Shown here piece after piece: positions 43,110 through 52,012 of a DNA stretch of 64,000 nt (positions are counted from its first letter, which is position 1; each line of letters opens with the position of its first letter). The notes beneath the pieces are model-generated. The model did no database searches. It saw only the letters and a program-made list of their open reading frames with translations, and was not told the origin of the DNA. The translations under genes and the position numbers were made by a program. Origin of the DNA: SELP01 sp035969385 (GTDB lineage: Bacteria > Pseudomonadota > Alphaproteobacteria > Rhodobacterales > Rhodobacteraceae); assembly GCF_035969385.1 (NCBI RefSeq), contig NZ_JAYKKJ010000007.1, positions 62,001 through 126,000 on the forward strand, read 5' to 3'.

Positions 43110-44378
43110 ATGATTCAGGTTTTTACAGGGTCTTGGGCGCTTTTCCTTGGCATGTTCATGCTGATGATCGGCAACGGGCTTCAGGGCACGCTTCTGGGGG
43201 TGCGGGGCGAATACGAAGGGTTTTCGACCTTGTCGATGTCGCTGATCATGTCCGCCTATTTCGGCGGGTTCCTCCTGTCGTCGCGGATGGCGCCCCAGAT
43301 GATCCGCCGCGTCGGACACGTGCGGGTCTTCGCCGCGCTTGGGTCCACCATTTCGGCCGTGCTGATCCTTTACCCGGCCCTGACCGAACCCTGGGCCTGG
43401 ATCATCGGGCGCGCGGTGATTGGTTTCTGTTTCTGCGGGGTCTATGTCACGGCGGAAAGCTGGCTGAACAACGCCGCCACCAATGAAAACCGGGGCAAGG
43501 CCCTGTCACTTTACATGATCGTGCAGATGGCCGGGATCGTGGCCGCGCAATACATTGTGACACTTGGAGATATCAACGGGTTCATCCTGTTCATCGTGCC
43601 CTCGGTCCTCGTGTCACTGGCCTTTGCGCCGATCCTTCTGTCGATCAAGCCAACCCCGGCCTTCGACACGACCAAGCGGATGTCGCTGAAAGACCTGATC
43701 GCCGCCTCGCCGCTGGCCTGCGTGGGGATGTTCCTTCTGGGCGGGGTCTATGCCGCCCAATTCGGGATGTCGGCGGTCTATGGCGCGCGGGCTGGGCTGT
43801 CGATCGGGCAGATCTCGCTCATGGTGTCGGTGATTTACGTGGCCGCGCTTGTCCTGCAGTATCCCATCGGCTGGCTGTCGGACCGGATGGACCGGCGGCT
43901 TCTGATTCTCGGGCTTGCCGCGGTGGGCGGGCTGGGCGGTGCCGTGGCGATTTTTCTGGACAGCTATATCGTGATCCTGTTCAGCGCCGCGATCATGGGA
44001 GGCACGTCGAACCCGCTTTACGCGCTGCTGATCGCCTATGCCAACGACTACCTCGAACACGAAGACATGGCCGCCGCCTCTGGCGGGTTACTATTTATCA
44101 ACGGGGTGGGTGCTATTGCTGGCCCGTTGATCGTGGGTTGGGCCATGGATTGGGTCGGCCCGAAAGGGTTCTGGATCTACGTCGCCGCGCTGATGTGCGG
44201 GCTGGCGATCTATGCCGCATGGCGGATGACCCGTCGCCGGACCGTGACCGCCGTGTCGGACATGGTATCCTATGCCCCGATCACCGCTTCGGCGACCCCG
44301 GTCGCCGCCGAACTCGCCCAGGAAGTCTATATCGAGACTGACCTGGAAGAACAGGCAACCGAAGGCGCGGGGGGATAA
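43110..44378 (+). CDS. MFS transporter (YcaD-like)
   Basis: A 422-residue major facilitator with about 12 hydrophobic segments. The intracellular loop after helix 2 (SSRMAPQMIRRVGHVRVF, about 54-71) and the helix 4-5 region AESWLNNAATNENRGKALSLYMIVQ (about 115-139) match the YcaD-type group. The C-terminal about 40 residues are a cytoplasmic tail. The substrate is unknown. Being divergent from the aminotransferase/DMGDH unit, it may import a related amine, but this is inference. Confidence 0.87.
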   Translation: MIQVFTGSWALFLGMFMLMIGNGLQGTLLGVRGEYEGFSTLSMSLIMSAYFGGFLLSSRMAPQMIRRVGHVRVFAALGSTISAVLILYPALTEPWAWIIGRAVIGFCFCGVYVTAESWLNNAATNENRGKALSLYMIVQMAGIVAAQYIVTLGDINGFILFIVPSVLVSLAFAPILLSIKPTPAFDTTKRMSLKDLIAASPLACVGMFLLGGVYAAQFGMSAVYGARAGLSIGQISLMVSVIYVAALVLQYPIGWLSDRMDRRLLILGLAAVGGLGGAVAIFLDSYIVILFSAAIMGGTSNPLYALLIAYANDYLEHEDMAAASGGLLFINGVGAIAGPLIVGWAMDWVGPKGFWIYVAALMCGLAIYAAWRMTRRRTVTAVSDMVSYAPITASATPVAAELAQEVYIETDLEEQATEGAGG

Positions 44379-44443
44379 ATCCTTGCGTCAAGACCGCCGG
44401 TGTGTTGGACTTTCCCCAATACCACCGGGCAAGGAGAAGAGCA

Positions 44444-45031
44444 GTGATCACCCCGGAAGACATCCTGCGCTATTGGCTGGACGAGGTCGGGCCGCGGGGA
44501 TGGTATGGCGGCGGCGAAGATCTTGACGCTGAAATCCGCGAGAAGTTTCAGGAAACATGGCTGGAAGCGATGGAAGGGGCCTGCGGTCTTTGGTTGACGT
44601 ATCCCGCTGGAACGCTGGCCTATATCATCCTGACCGACCAGTTTCCGCGCAACATGTTCCGCGGTCAGGGACGGGCCTTCGCCTCGGATAAATCGGCGCG
44701 GGCGGCGTCCAAAATCGCGATTACGCGGGATTGGGATCTCAAGATCAAGGAACCGGCACGGTCGTTCTTCTACCTGCCGCTGGTGCATTCGGAAAACCTG
44801 ATCGATCAGGACCGGGCCGTGCGGCTGATCTGCACGCGGATGACAGAAACCGGGCAGGGAAACCTGCTGCATGCCAAGGCCCACCGCGAGGTGATCCGCA
44901 AGTTCGGGCGCTTTCCGAACCGCAACGCCGCGCTCGGCCGGCCAACGACCGGGGCCGAACAGGCCTATCTGGATGCCGGCGGCTACGCCTCTACCGTAGA
45001 AGAGATAGAAGCCCGCGAAGCCGCGGCCTGA
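44444..45031 (+). CDS. DUF924 family protein
   Basis: A 195-residue DUF924 protein with a TPR-like helical fold (ILRYWLDEVGPRGWYGG..., LTDQFPRNMFRGQGRAFASD at about 65-84, FFYLPLVHSENLIDQ at about 107-121). I start it at the GTG at 44444 because AAGGAG lies 7 nt upstream. The function of the family is unknown. It stands alone between the MFS gene and the diguanylate cyclase gene. Confidence 0.88.
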   Translation: MITPEDILRYWLDEVGPRGWYGGGEDLDAEIREKFQETWLEAMEGACGLWLTYPAGTLAYIILTDQFPRNMFRGQGRAFASDKSARAASKIAITRDWDLKIKEPARSFFYLPLVHSENLIDQDRAVRLICTRMTETGQGNLLHAKAHREVIRKFGRFPNRNAALGRPTTGAEQAYLDAGGYASTVEEIEAREAAA

Positions 45032-45143
45032 AGCCTGTCAAATTGTTCCTAGGTTTCGGCGGGACGCGGCCCGACATTAACCGCTGAAAAAGGGTTCCGC
45101 TTCAGGATTGCACCTGTGTGCCAGTCGGAGTGGAGCTGTATTC

Positions 45144-46685
45144 GTGAAACATGAAAAGATCGCACCGCCGGGGAAAACCACCTCGAGCTGGGCTGACGAC
45201 GATGATCCCTGCGCGGGCGCGCATGGGGCGATGGACCTTGCGACCGAGATCATGAACATCATGGAACAGGGTATCCTCGTCTGGTCCAAGGACGGGATTT
45301 GCGAGTTGCACAACACCCGCATTTTCGACGTTCTAGAATTGACCGGCGGCGACCTTCAAATCGGGTCCGAGCGGGAAGAATTTCGCGAACGCGCCCTTGC
45401 CCGTGGCGAGATGAGCGCGGAAGACCGCCGCATGTCCGAGGCGCAGATCAGGGCGCATCAACCCTATTCCTTTGACCGGCACCTGCCATCGGGCCGGGTT
45501 GTCCTGACCAATGGCCGCCCCGCGCGCGGTGGTGGCTATGTCGTGACCTTCACCGATGTGACCGAAGCGCGCCGCGTCGCCCGCGAAATCGCCAAGGCGA
45601 AGCAGGACGCAGAAGATGCCGAACTGCGCGCGCGCGAGGTTCTGGCCTCGGAACGGGCCCGCCAGAACGAGGCGCGGATGCTGGGCCAGCTGGATGAATG
45701 GTTGCAATCCTGCAAATCCCTGAACGAGCTTTACATGATCGTGTCGCGGTTCATGGAACGGCTGCTGCCCGGGTCCAAGGGCGAGTTGTACATCTACTCC
45801 AACAGCCGCGACGCGCTGGACGGGGTCTGCAACTGGAACACCATCGACCTGCACCAGTCCATCGCCGCCGATAGCTGCTGGGCGTTGCGCCGGGGCCGCG
45901 CCTATGAATTCGAAGCAGACGGGCTGTGTTTCGTCTGCGACCACGTCGAGGCGCATAATCACGGCGTCGACACCAACGAATATATCTGTGTCCCGATCGT
46001 GGCGCATGGCGACACCGTGGGGCTGATGCACATGCGGTTCGATCACGCCTCGGATGGGGCGGCCCATGTGCGCGACAGCGCCCAATTCGCGGTGCGCTGC
46101 GGCGAACATATCTCGATGGCCATCGCCAACGTGAAACTGCGCGACGAACTGCACGACCAGTCGATCCGCGACCCGCTGACCGGCCTCTATAACCGGCGCT
46201 ACTTCATGGATGCGATCCGGCGCGAGATTTCCATGTCCGACCGGCGCGGGCGGACCTTCGGCCTGATTTCTTTCGATGCCGACAAGTTCAAGAATTTCAA
46301 TGACAACCACGGGCATGACGCGGGCGACATGGTGCTGCGGGCCATCGGCACCCGGTTGCAAGAGGTGATGAATAACGGGGAAACCGCCTGCCGCTTCGGG
46401 GGCGAGGAATTCGCCGTTCTGGTGCCGGAGGCGAGCCTGGAAAAGACGGTGGACCTTGCCGAAACCCTGCGCGACGCCATTGCCGCAACGCAGGTGCGCT
46501 ACCTCGACGGGCCGCTGCCGCGGGTCACGATCTCGGCCGGGGTGTCTTCCTATCCCAATTGCGGGAACACGCCGCAGGCGCTTCTCAAACGTGCGGACGA
46601 GGCGCTCTATCGGGCCAAGGAAGACGGGCGTAACTGCGTGCGCACCGCCACCGCCAAGAAGGCGGCCAAGTCAAAACCCAGATAG
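45144..46685 (+). CDS. PAS-GAF-GGDEF diguanylate cyclase
   Basis: A 513-residue signalling protein. An N-terminal PAS_7/PAS_12-like domain (about 30-145, IMEQGILVWSKDGICELHN...VTFTDVTEARR) is followed by a coiled coil (about 148-185), a GAF-like domain (about 190-335) and a GGDEF domain (about 345-500). The active-site motif is GGEEF (419-423), so c-di-GMP synthesis is expected. The inhibitory RxxD I-site is absent (NNGE at that position). There is no transmembrane segment, so it is cytoplasmic. The GTG start at 45144 follows GGAG at 8 nt; a TTG 36 bp upstream is an alternative. Confidence 0.9.
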   Translation: MKHEKIAPPGKTTSSWADDDDPCAGAHGAMDLATEIMNIMEQGILVWSKDGICELHNTRIFDVLELTGGDLQIGSEREEFRERALARGEMSAEDRRMSEAQIRAHQPYSFDRHLPSGRVVLTNGRPARGGGYVVTFTDVTEARRVAREIAKAKQDAEDAELRAREVLASERARQNEARMLGQLDEWLQSCKSLNELYMIVSRFMERLLPGSKGELYIYSNSRDALDGVCNWNTIDLHQSIAADSCWALRRGRAYEFEADGLCFVCDHVEAHNHGVDTNEYICVPIVAHGDTVGLMHMRFDHASDGAAHVRDSAQFAVRCGEHISMAIANVKLRDELHDQSIRDPLTGLYNRRYFMDAIRREISMSDRRGRTFGLISFDADKFKNFNDNHGHDAGDMVLRAIGTRLQEVMNNGETACRFGGEEFAVLVPEASLEKTVDLAETLRDAIAATQVRYLDGPLPRVTISAGVSSYPNCGNTPQALLKRADEALYRAKEDGRNCVRTATAKKAAKSKPR

Positions 46686-46697
46686 AACCGACAAGAA

Positions 46698-46722
46698 GGG
46701 CCGGCCCCAAGGGGACCGGCCC
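46698..46722. terminator. Hairpin between convergent diguanylate cyclase and iron-binding protein genes
   Basis: GGGCCGGCCCC (46698-46708) pairs with GGGG-A-CCGGCCC (46711-46722) around a 2-nt AA turn, a very stable stem with one bulge, in the convergent gap. It has no T-run, so it is weak as an intrinsic terminator but well placed as a bidirectional one. Confidence 0.45.
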
Positions 46723-46744
46723 GGCAAAGATCAGTTGGGCGGTA

Positions 46745-47749
46745 TCAGCCGTCGAAGTTCACCTCCTCCATGATCCGCAGCGCGGCGGGCCGATGGCTGG
46801 CCACGTCCGACAGGTTCACGTCATCGGCGACAAAGCTGCCCCAGTCCGCAACAAGGTCCGACACCTCGGCCCCCGGCACGACCGGATATTCGTTGTTCAG
46901 CTGGGCATAGATCGCCTGCGCCTTGGGCGAGACAAGGAATTCCATCAGTTGCAGCGCCTCGTCCCGGTTCGGCGCGGCCTCGGTCATCGCAACGCCCGAC
47001 ACGTTCACATGGGTTCCGCCGTTTTCGAAGGTCGGAAAGATGATCCGCACGCTGTCGGCCCATGCCTTCTGTTCCTCGTCGCCCAGCATCAGGCCCATGT
47101 AATAGGTATTGCCAAGGCTGATGTCGCATTCGCCCGCCCAGATCGCCTTGACCTGTGCGCGGTCGTTGCCTTCGGGCTTGCGGGCCAGGTTTTCGCGGAC
47201 ACCGGCGGCCCAGTCACGGGCGCCGTCCTCGCCGTGGTGGGCGATCATCGCCGACATCAGGGCAAGGTTGTAATCATGCAGGCCGGAGCGGGTGCAGATG
47301 CGGCCCTCCCAAGCGTCGCTGGCCAGATCTTCATAGGTGGTCACCTCGCCATCGGCCACGCGGTCGCGGCTGGCATAGACGATCCGGGCGCGGGTGGTCA
47401 GACCGAACCACAGGTTATCGGGGCTGCGCAGGTCCGCCGGGATGGCCGAGGTCAGCGCCTCGGAGGTGACCGGCTGGACCACGCCCGCATCGACGATCTG
47501 CTGCAGGTTGGCGATATCGACGGTCATCACCAGATCGGCGGGCGACCGGCGCCCTTCGGCCTTCAGTCGCTCCACAATGCCTTCGGAGACAAAGGCGAGG
47601 TTCACCGCGATGCCGGTTTCCTCGGTAAAGGCGTCCATTACCGGCTGGATCAGCTCGGGTTGACGGGTGGTATAGATGTTCACATCGGCCAGCGCGGGCA
47701 GGGCGGTTGCAGTGGCCAGAAGGCTTGCCAGAAGGGTGCGAGTTTTCAT
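46745..47749 (-). CDS. Periplasmic Fe(3+) ABC transporter substrate-binding protein
   Basis: A 334-residue precursor with a Sec signal peptide (MKTRTLLASLLATATALPALA, cleavage about after residue 21). The mature protein matches the FbpA/FutA ferric-binding family (VNIYTTRQPELIQPVMDAFTEETG) with the tyrosine pair NTYYMG used for Fe3+ binding (about 238-243). It delivers ferric iron to an inner-membrane ABC transporter; permease and ATPase genes are not adjacent. The start at 47749 follows GGAG. A palindrome overlaps its probable -35. Confidence 0.92.
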   Translation of the reverse strand: MKTRTLLASLLATATALPALADVNIYTTRQPELIQPVMDAFTEETGIAVNLAFVSEGIVERLKAEGRRSPADLVMTVDIANLQQIVDAGVVQPVTSEALTSAIPADLRSPDNLWFGLTTRARIVYASRDRVADGEVTTYEDLASDAWEGRICTRSGLHDYNLALMSAMIAHHGEDGARDWAAGVRENLARKPEGNDRAQVKAIWAGECDISLGNTYYMGLMLGDEEQKAWADSVRIIFPTFENGGTHVNVSGVAMTEAAPNRDEALQLMEFLVSPKAQAIYAQLNNEYPVVPGAEVSDLVADWGSFVADDVNLSDVASHRPAALRIMEEVNFDG

Positions 47750-47796
47750 CTCGGGCTCCGTTGTTTCTATGGCTCCGATAAATCCGAGTCTTTTGG

Positions 47797-47812
47797 TCAG
47801 GTCAATACCTGA
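47797..47812 (-). promoter_or_regulatory. Candidate iron-responsive operator and promoter of the ferric-binding protein gene
   Basis: TCAGGT-N4-ACCTGA is a perfect 6-bp inverted repeat. On the minus strand its right half overlaps a -35-like TTGACC, with TTTATC 17 nt further downstream as a possible -10. A repressor bound here would block the promoter, as expected for iron-regulated uptake genes. The regulator (Fur, RirA/IscR type or other) cannot be named from sequence. Confidence 0.55.
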
Positions 47813-47817
47813 ATTTT

Positions 47818-48660
47818 TTACTCGGAATAATCTTGCCCAGCTTTCTCGGCCTGTTTGATCCGGGTCCAAAGCCCATCCATCTCGGCCAGATCGCTCTCGG
47901 CCGGGGTCTTGCCTCGCGCCGCAAGAACGTCCTCTATCTTGTTGAACCGGCGCGTGAATTTGGCGTTGGCCGCGCGCAGAGCGACCTCGGGATCGACCTT
48001 CAGATGCCGGGCAAGATTGGCCATGACGAACAAAAGGTCACCCATCTCCTCCTCGATCTCGGCCTGGGTCAATTCGTCCCGCGCCTCGACCAGTTCGCGC
48101 GATTCCTCGACGATCTTGTCGATCACCTCGTCGGTCGAAGGCCAGTCGAACCCGACCCGCGCCGCCCGCTTTTGCAGCTTCACCGCCCGCATCAGCGCCG
48201 GCAGGCCAAGCGCCACCCCGTCCAGCACCCGCACCTCGGCCTTGGCCGCGCGTTCGGCGGCCTTGATCTTTTCCCAATCGGCGGTCTGCTGGTCCGCGCT
48301 CTTGTCGCGGGTTTCGTCGCCAAAGACATGCGGATGACGGGCAACCATCTTGTCGGCCATACCCTGCGCCACCTCGTGAAAGGTGAACAGCCCGGCCTCC
48401 TCGGCCATCTGGGCATGGAACACCGACTGGAATAGCAGGTCGCCCAGTTCGCCCTTCAACTCGTCCCAGGCCTGCCGGTCGATCGCATCGGCGACCTCAT
48501 AGGCCTCTTCGATCGTATAGGGGGCGATGGTGGCGAAATCCTGTTCGATGTCCCAGGGGCAGCCGCTGTTCCGGTCGCGCAGCCGCCGCATGATCTCGAC
48601 CAGCCGGTCGATCCCGCCGTCTGGGTCATGAACGATGGCGTCCGATGTCTTTTGATCCAT
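47818..48660 (-). CDS. mazG: Nucleoside triphosphate pyrophosphohydrolase MazG
   Basis: A 280-residue MazG with two MazG folds (about 30-105 and 180-245). The first has CPWDIEQ, IEEAYEVADAI and ELGDLLFQSVFHAQMAEE, containing the EExxE...ExxD metal-binding pattern. It hydrolyses (d)NTPs to monophosphates and may lower (p)ppGpp or remove damaged nucleotides. The start at 48660 has AAGGAC upstream; the frame is open 20 codons further. It is divergent from the M20 hydrolase. Confidence 0.92.
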   Translation of the reverse strand: MDQKTSDAIVHDPDGGIDRLVEIMRRLRDRNSGCPWDIEQDFATIAPYTIEEAYEVADAIDRQAWDELKGELGDLLFQSVFHAQMAEEAGLFTFHEVAQGMADKMVARHPHVFGDETRDKSADQQTADWEKIKAAERAAKAEVRVLDGVALGLPALMRAVKLQKRAARVGFDWPSTDEVIDKIVEESRELVEARDELTQAEIEEEMGDLLFVMANLARHLKVDPEVALRAANAKFTRRFNKIEDVLAARGKTPAESDLAEMDGLWTRIKQAEKAGQDYSE

Positions 48661-48722
48661 TGTGCAATCCGTCCTTTCCGGGTCAGATGGCAGGGTATTG
48701 TCCCCGCTGGAAGAGTCCACCC

Positions 48723-49883
48723 ATGCCGATCATCAACCGCATCGCCGATTACGCGCCCGACCTGACCGCATGGCGCCGCCACCTGCACATGCACCCCGAA
48801 CTGGCGCTGGACTGTCACGAAACCGCCGGGTTCGTTGCCGCGAAGCTGCGGGAGTTCGGCGTGGATGAGGTGCACGAGGGCATTGCCCGCACCGGCATCG
48901 TCGCCCTGATCCACGGGTCAAAGGGGCCGGGGCCCGTCACCGGGCTGCGCGCCGACATGGACGCCCTGCCCATGGACGAAGAAACCGGGGCCGACCATGC
49001 CTCGACCGTGCCGGGACGGATGCACGCCTGCGGCCACGACGGGCACACGACGATGCTTCTGGCCACCGCCCGTTACCTGTCGGAAACCCGGAATTTCCGG
49101 GGCACTGCGGCACTGATCTTTCAACCGGCCGAAGAGATCATCGGCGGCGGGCGGATCATGGTGGAAGAGGGGATCATGGACCGTTTCGGCATCGAGGAGG
49201 TCTATGCCCTCCACACCGACCCCTTTGGTGAACTGGGGCAGCTGCGCACCCGCCCCGGCCCGATCATGGCGGCGGTCGATGATTTCGTCATCACGCTGAC
49301 CGGGGTCGGCGGCCACGCCGCCTATCCGCATGAATGCGTCGATCCGCTGGCCGCCGCCGTGTCCCTGTATGGCCAGTTGCAGACCATTGTCAGTCGGTCG
49401 GTCAAACCGCTGGACCCGCTGGTGGTCTCGGTCACCCAGATCCACGGCGGGTCGGCGATGAACGTGATCCCGGAAGCCGCGCAGGTCATGGGCACGGTCC
49501 GCAGTTTCGACCCCGAGGTGCGGCAGATGGCCGAGGACCGGATTCGCGCGATCTGCACGGGCGTGGGGCAAAGCCACGGGGTCGCGGTCGATCTGGACTA
49601 TGACAAAAGCTATCCGCCCACCGTCAACCACGCCGCCCAGACCGCCAAGGCCGTGGAAATCGCGGCCGAGGTCGTCGGGCCGGAGCGGGTCTATGACGAC
49701 TACGGCCCGGAAATGGGGTCCGAGGATTTTTCCTATATGCTGAACGCCCGGCCCGGCTGTTTCCTGTTTCTGGGGCAGGGGATCGGCCCGTCCTGCCACC
49801 ACCCGAAGTTTGATTTCAACGACGAGGCCGCGCCGATCGGGGCCTCTTTCTTCTGTCGGTTGATCGAACGGCTGCACGCTTGA
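48723..49883 (+). CDS. M20 family amidohydrolase (hippurate hydrolase-like)
   Basis: A 386-residue M20D metallo-amidohydrolase. Metal-binding motifs are GLRADMDALPM (about 75-85), HACGHDGHTTML (about 101-112), FQPAEE (about 135-140) and GSEDFSYM near the C-terminus. The dimerisation domain is inserted at about 185-300. It hydrolyses an N-acyl amino acid or similar amide. The start at 48723 has GGAAGAG 8 nt upstream. It precedes two agmatinase genes, suggesting linked nitrogen-compound degradation. Confidence 0.9.
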   Translation: MPIINRIADYAPDLTAWRRHLHMHPELALDCHETAGFVAAKLREFGVDEVHEGIARTGIVALIHGSKGPGPVTGLRADMDALPMDEETGADHASTVPGRMHACGHDGHTTMLLATARYLSETRNFRGTAALIFQPAEEIIGGGRIMVEEGIMDRFGIEEVYALHTDPFGELGQLRTRPGPIMAAVDDFVITLTGVGGHAAYPHECVDPLAAAVSLYGQLQTIVSRSVKPLDPLVVSVTQIHGGSAMNVIPEAAQVMGTVRSFDPEVRQMAEDRIRAICTGVGQSHGVAVDLDYDKSYPPTVNHAAQTAKAVEIAAEVVGPERVYDDYGPEMGSEDFSYMLNARPGCFLFLGQGIGPSCHHPKFDFNDEAAPIGASFFCRLIERLHA

Positions 49884-49937
49884 TTTCTGCCCGCGCTTGC
49901 GGCAAATTTGATCAAATTTCAGCCGGGAGCAGATGAC

Positions 49938-50903
49938 ATGGCCCTTGAAGACGCGAAAACCCAGATGGATCTGGCCTTTACCCGGGCCGAGATGCGCGGG
50001 CTCGCCTATGAAAACGCGTTTTCTGGGGCGACCAGTTTCATGCGTCGCCGCTATACCAAGGATCTGACCGGGGTCGATCTGGCGGTGACCGGCGTGACCT
50101 TCGATCAGGCCGTGACCCATCGCACCGGCACCCGGTTTGGCCCCCGCGCCATCCGCGAGGCATCGACCCTGCAACCCTATGATCCGCCTTTCGCGCTGGG
50201 CGCCAGCCCGCTGGAAGAGCTGAACATCGTGGACTACGGCGATGTGGCCTTTGACTACGCCCATACGCCCAGCTTTCCGGGGCTGGTCGAGGCGCATTTC
50301 AACACCATCCTTGCCGCCGGGGCGGGCAGCGTCACCCTTGGCGGCGACCATTTCATCACCCTGCCGATCCTGCGGGCCTATGCCGCCAAATACGGCCCGA
50401 TGTCGGTGATCCAGTTCGACGCCCATTCGGACCTTTGGGCGGATGACAACATGGAACGGATCGACCACGGTACTTTCATGTACAAGGCGGTAAAGCTCGG
50501 GCTGGTGGATCCGGCCCGGTCGCTGCAAATCGGCATCCGCACGGAATGCGACGATTATCTGGGGATGGAATATGTCTCTGCCCGCGAGGTGCACGAAAAG
50601 GGCGTGGGATATGTGGTCGACAAGGCCAAGGCCAAGGTCGGCGCGCATCCCACCTATGTGACCTTCGACATCGACGCGCTGGACCCCGCCTTTGCCCCCG
50701 GCACCGGCACCCCGGTCTGGGGTGGGCTGCACAGCTGGCAGGCCGAGGCGATCCTGCGTGACCTCTCTGGCATCGCCCTTGTCGGCGGCGACGTGGTCGA
50801 GGTCTCGCCGCCCTACGACACCACCGGGGCCACGGCGATTGCCGGGGCGCATGTGGCGATGGAGCTGGTGAACCTTTTCGCGGCGACAAAACGGGGGGCA
50901 TGA
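49938..50903 (+). CDS. Agmatinase/ureohydrolase family protein, copy 1
   Basis: A 321-residue ureohydrolase. Mn-binding motifs are all present: GGDHFITLP (about 134-142), FDAHSDLW (about 157-164) and FDIDALDPAFAPGTGTP (about 244-260). It hydrolyses a guanidino compound to urea plus an amine; agmatine is the usual substrate, but guanidinobutyrate or other guanidines are possible. I use the ATG at 49938 (GGGAG upstream). Its stop overlaps the start of a second, clearly different ureohydrolase by 4 bp. Confidence 0.88.
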   Translation: MALEDAKTQMDLAFTRAEMRGLAYENAFSGATSFMRRRYTKDLTGVDLAVTGVTFDQAVTHRTGTRFGPRAIREASTLQPYDPPFALGASPLEELNIVDYGDVAFDYAHTPSFPGLVEAHFNTILAAGAGSVTLGGDHFITLPILRAYAAKYGPMSVIQFDAHSDLWADDNMERIDHGTFMYKAVKLGLVDPARSLQIGIRTECDDYLGMEYVSAREVHEKGVGYVVDKAKAKVGAHPTYVTFDIDALDPAFAPGTGTPVWGGLHSWQAEAILRDLSGIALVGGDVVEVSPPYDTTGATAIAGAHVAMELVNLFAATKRGA

Positions 50904-51844
50904 TGCCGAACCAACCTCTTGGCGGCAACGAGATGCCCCGCTTTGGCGGCCCGAACACCTTCATGCGGCTGCCTGCCGCCGAAACGGCCCAGGGGCTGGA
51001 CGTGGCCTTTGTCGGCGTGCCGATGGATATCGGCGCGTCCTGGCGGGCGGGCACACGGTTCGGGCCCAAATCCATCCGTGCCGAAAGCGCGATGATCCGC
51101 CCCTACAACATGGGCACCGGGGCCGCGCCCTTTGACAGCCTGAACTGCGCCGATATCGGCGACGTGCCAATCAACACGTTTGATCTGAAGGACAGCGTGC
51201 GCCGGATCGCGGATTTCTATCGCGGGGTTCTGGGGCAGGGCGCGATCCCGATGACCATGGGCGGCGACCACACGCTGACCTACCCGATCCTTCAGGCGAT
51301 TGCGGAAAAGCACGGGCCGGTGGCCCTGATCCACGTCGATGCCCATGCCGATATCAACGACCATATGTTCGGCGAATCCATCGCCCATGGCACCCCGTTC
51401 CGCCGCGCCCATGAAGAGGGGCTGCTGATCGACAGCAAGGTCTGGCAGATCGGGCTGCGCGGCACGGGCTATGCGGCGGGTGATTTTGACGAGGCGCGGG
51501 GCTGGGGCTTCAACGTGCGGCAGGCGGAAACGCTCTGGCACAAGTCCCTCGCGCCCCTCGCGGAGGAAGTGAAGGCGCAGATCGGCGACGCGCCCGTTTA
51601 TATCACCTATGACATCGACAGCCTTGATCCCGCCTATGCGCCCGGCACCGGCACGCCGGAAATCGGCGGGCTGACCACGCCGCAGGCGCTGGAGCTGATC
51701 TGGGGGCTGCGCGGGCTGAACATCGTCGGCTGCGATCTGGTCGAGGTCTCGCCGCCCTACGACCCCAGCGGCAACACCGCGCTGACCGGGGCGAACCTGC
51801 TCTATGAAATGCTCTGCATCCTGCCGGGTGTGGACTACCGGTAG
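50900..51844 (+). CDS. speB: Agmatinase, copy 2
   Basis: A 314-residue ureohydrolase with GGDHTLTYP (about 116-124), VDAHADINDHMFGESIAHGTPF (about 139-160) and YDIDSLDPAYAPGTGTP (about 234-250). Its loop sequence is closer to classical agmatinases than copy 1. It is translationally coupled to copy 1 (4-bp ATGA overlap). The two may form different specificities or a hetero-oligomer. Copy 2 is followed by a hairpin-rich intergenic repeat. Confidence 0.88.
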   Translation: MMPNQPLGGNEMPRFGGPNTFMRLPAAETAQGLDVAFVGVPMDIGASWRAGTRFGPKSIRAESAMIRPYNMGTGAAPFDSLNCADIGDVPINTFDLKDSVRRIADFYRGVLGQGAIPMTMGGDHTLTYPILQAIAEKHGPVALIHVDAHADINDHMFGESIAHGTPFRRAHEEGLLIDSKVWQIGLRGTGYAAGDFDEARGWGFNVRQAETLWHKSLAPLAEEVKAQIGDAPVYITYDIDSLDPAYAPGTGTPEIGGLTTPQALELIWGLRGLNIVGCDLVEVSPPYDPSGNTALTGANLLYEMLCILPGVDYR

Positions 51845-51859
51845 ACAGTTCACAGCACC

Positions 51860-51926
51860 AGCCAATCGCCAGATTGGCCACGCGCCGACCGCCCCCATGG
51901 GCGGCGCGTTTCGCGCCACCCGCGAT
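51860..51926. repeat. Intergenic hairpin repeat downstream of speB (family A-related)
   Basis: GCCAATC (51860-51866) pairs with GATTGGC (51871-51877) across GCCA. It is followed by a GC-rich stem (51888-51894 with 51898-51904) and CGCGTTTCGCGCCACCCG. This second part aligns well with 21431-21464 (CGCCCCCA..GGCGG..CG.GTTxCxCGCC..ACCCG). It may end the speB transcript. Confidence 0.55.
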
Positions 51927-52012
51927 CGGCTGAATGCATAATCCTGCCCGGCCAACATCTTGTCTGTCCCGAGGTAGGGCCTACCTAGTCCATACCAAAC
52001 ACCGGACCGCCC

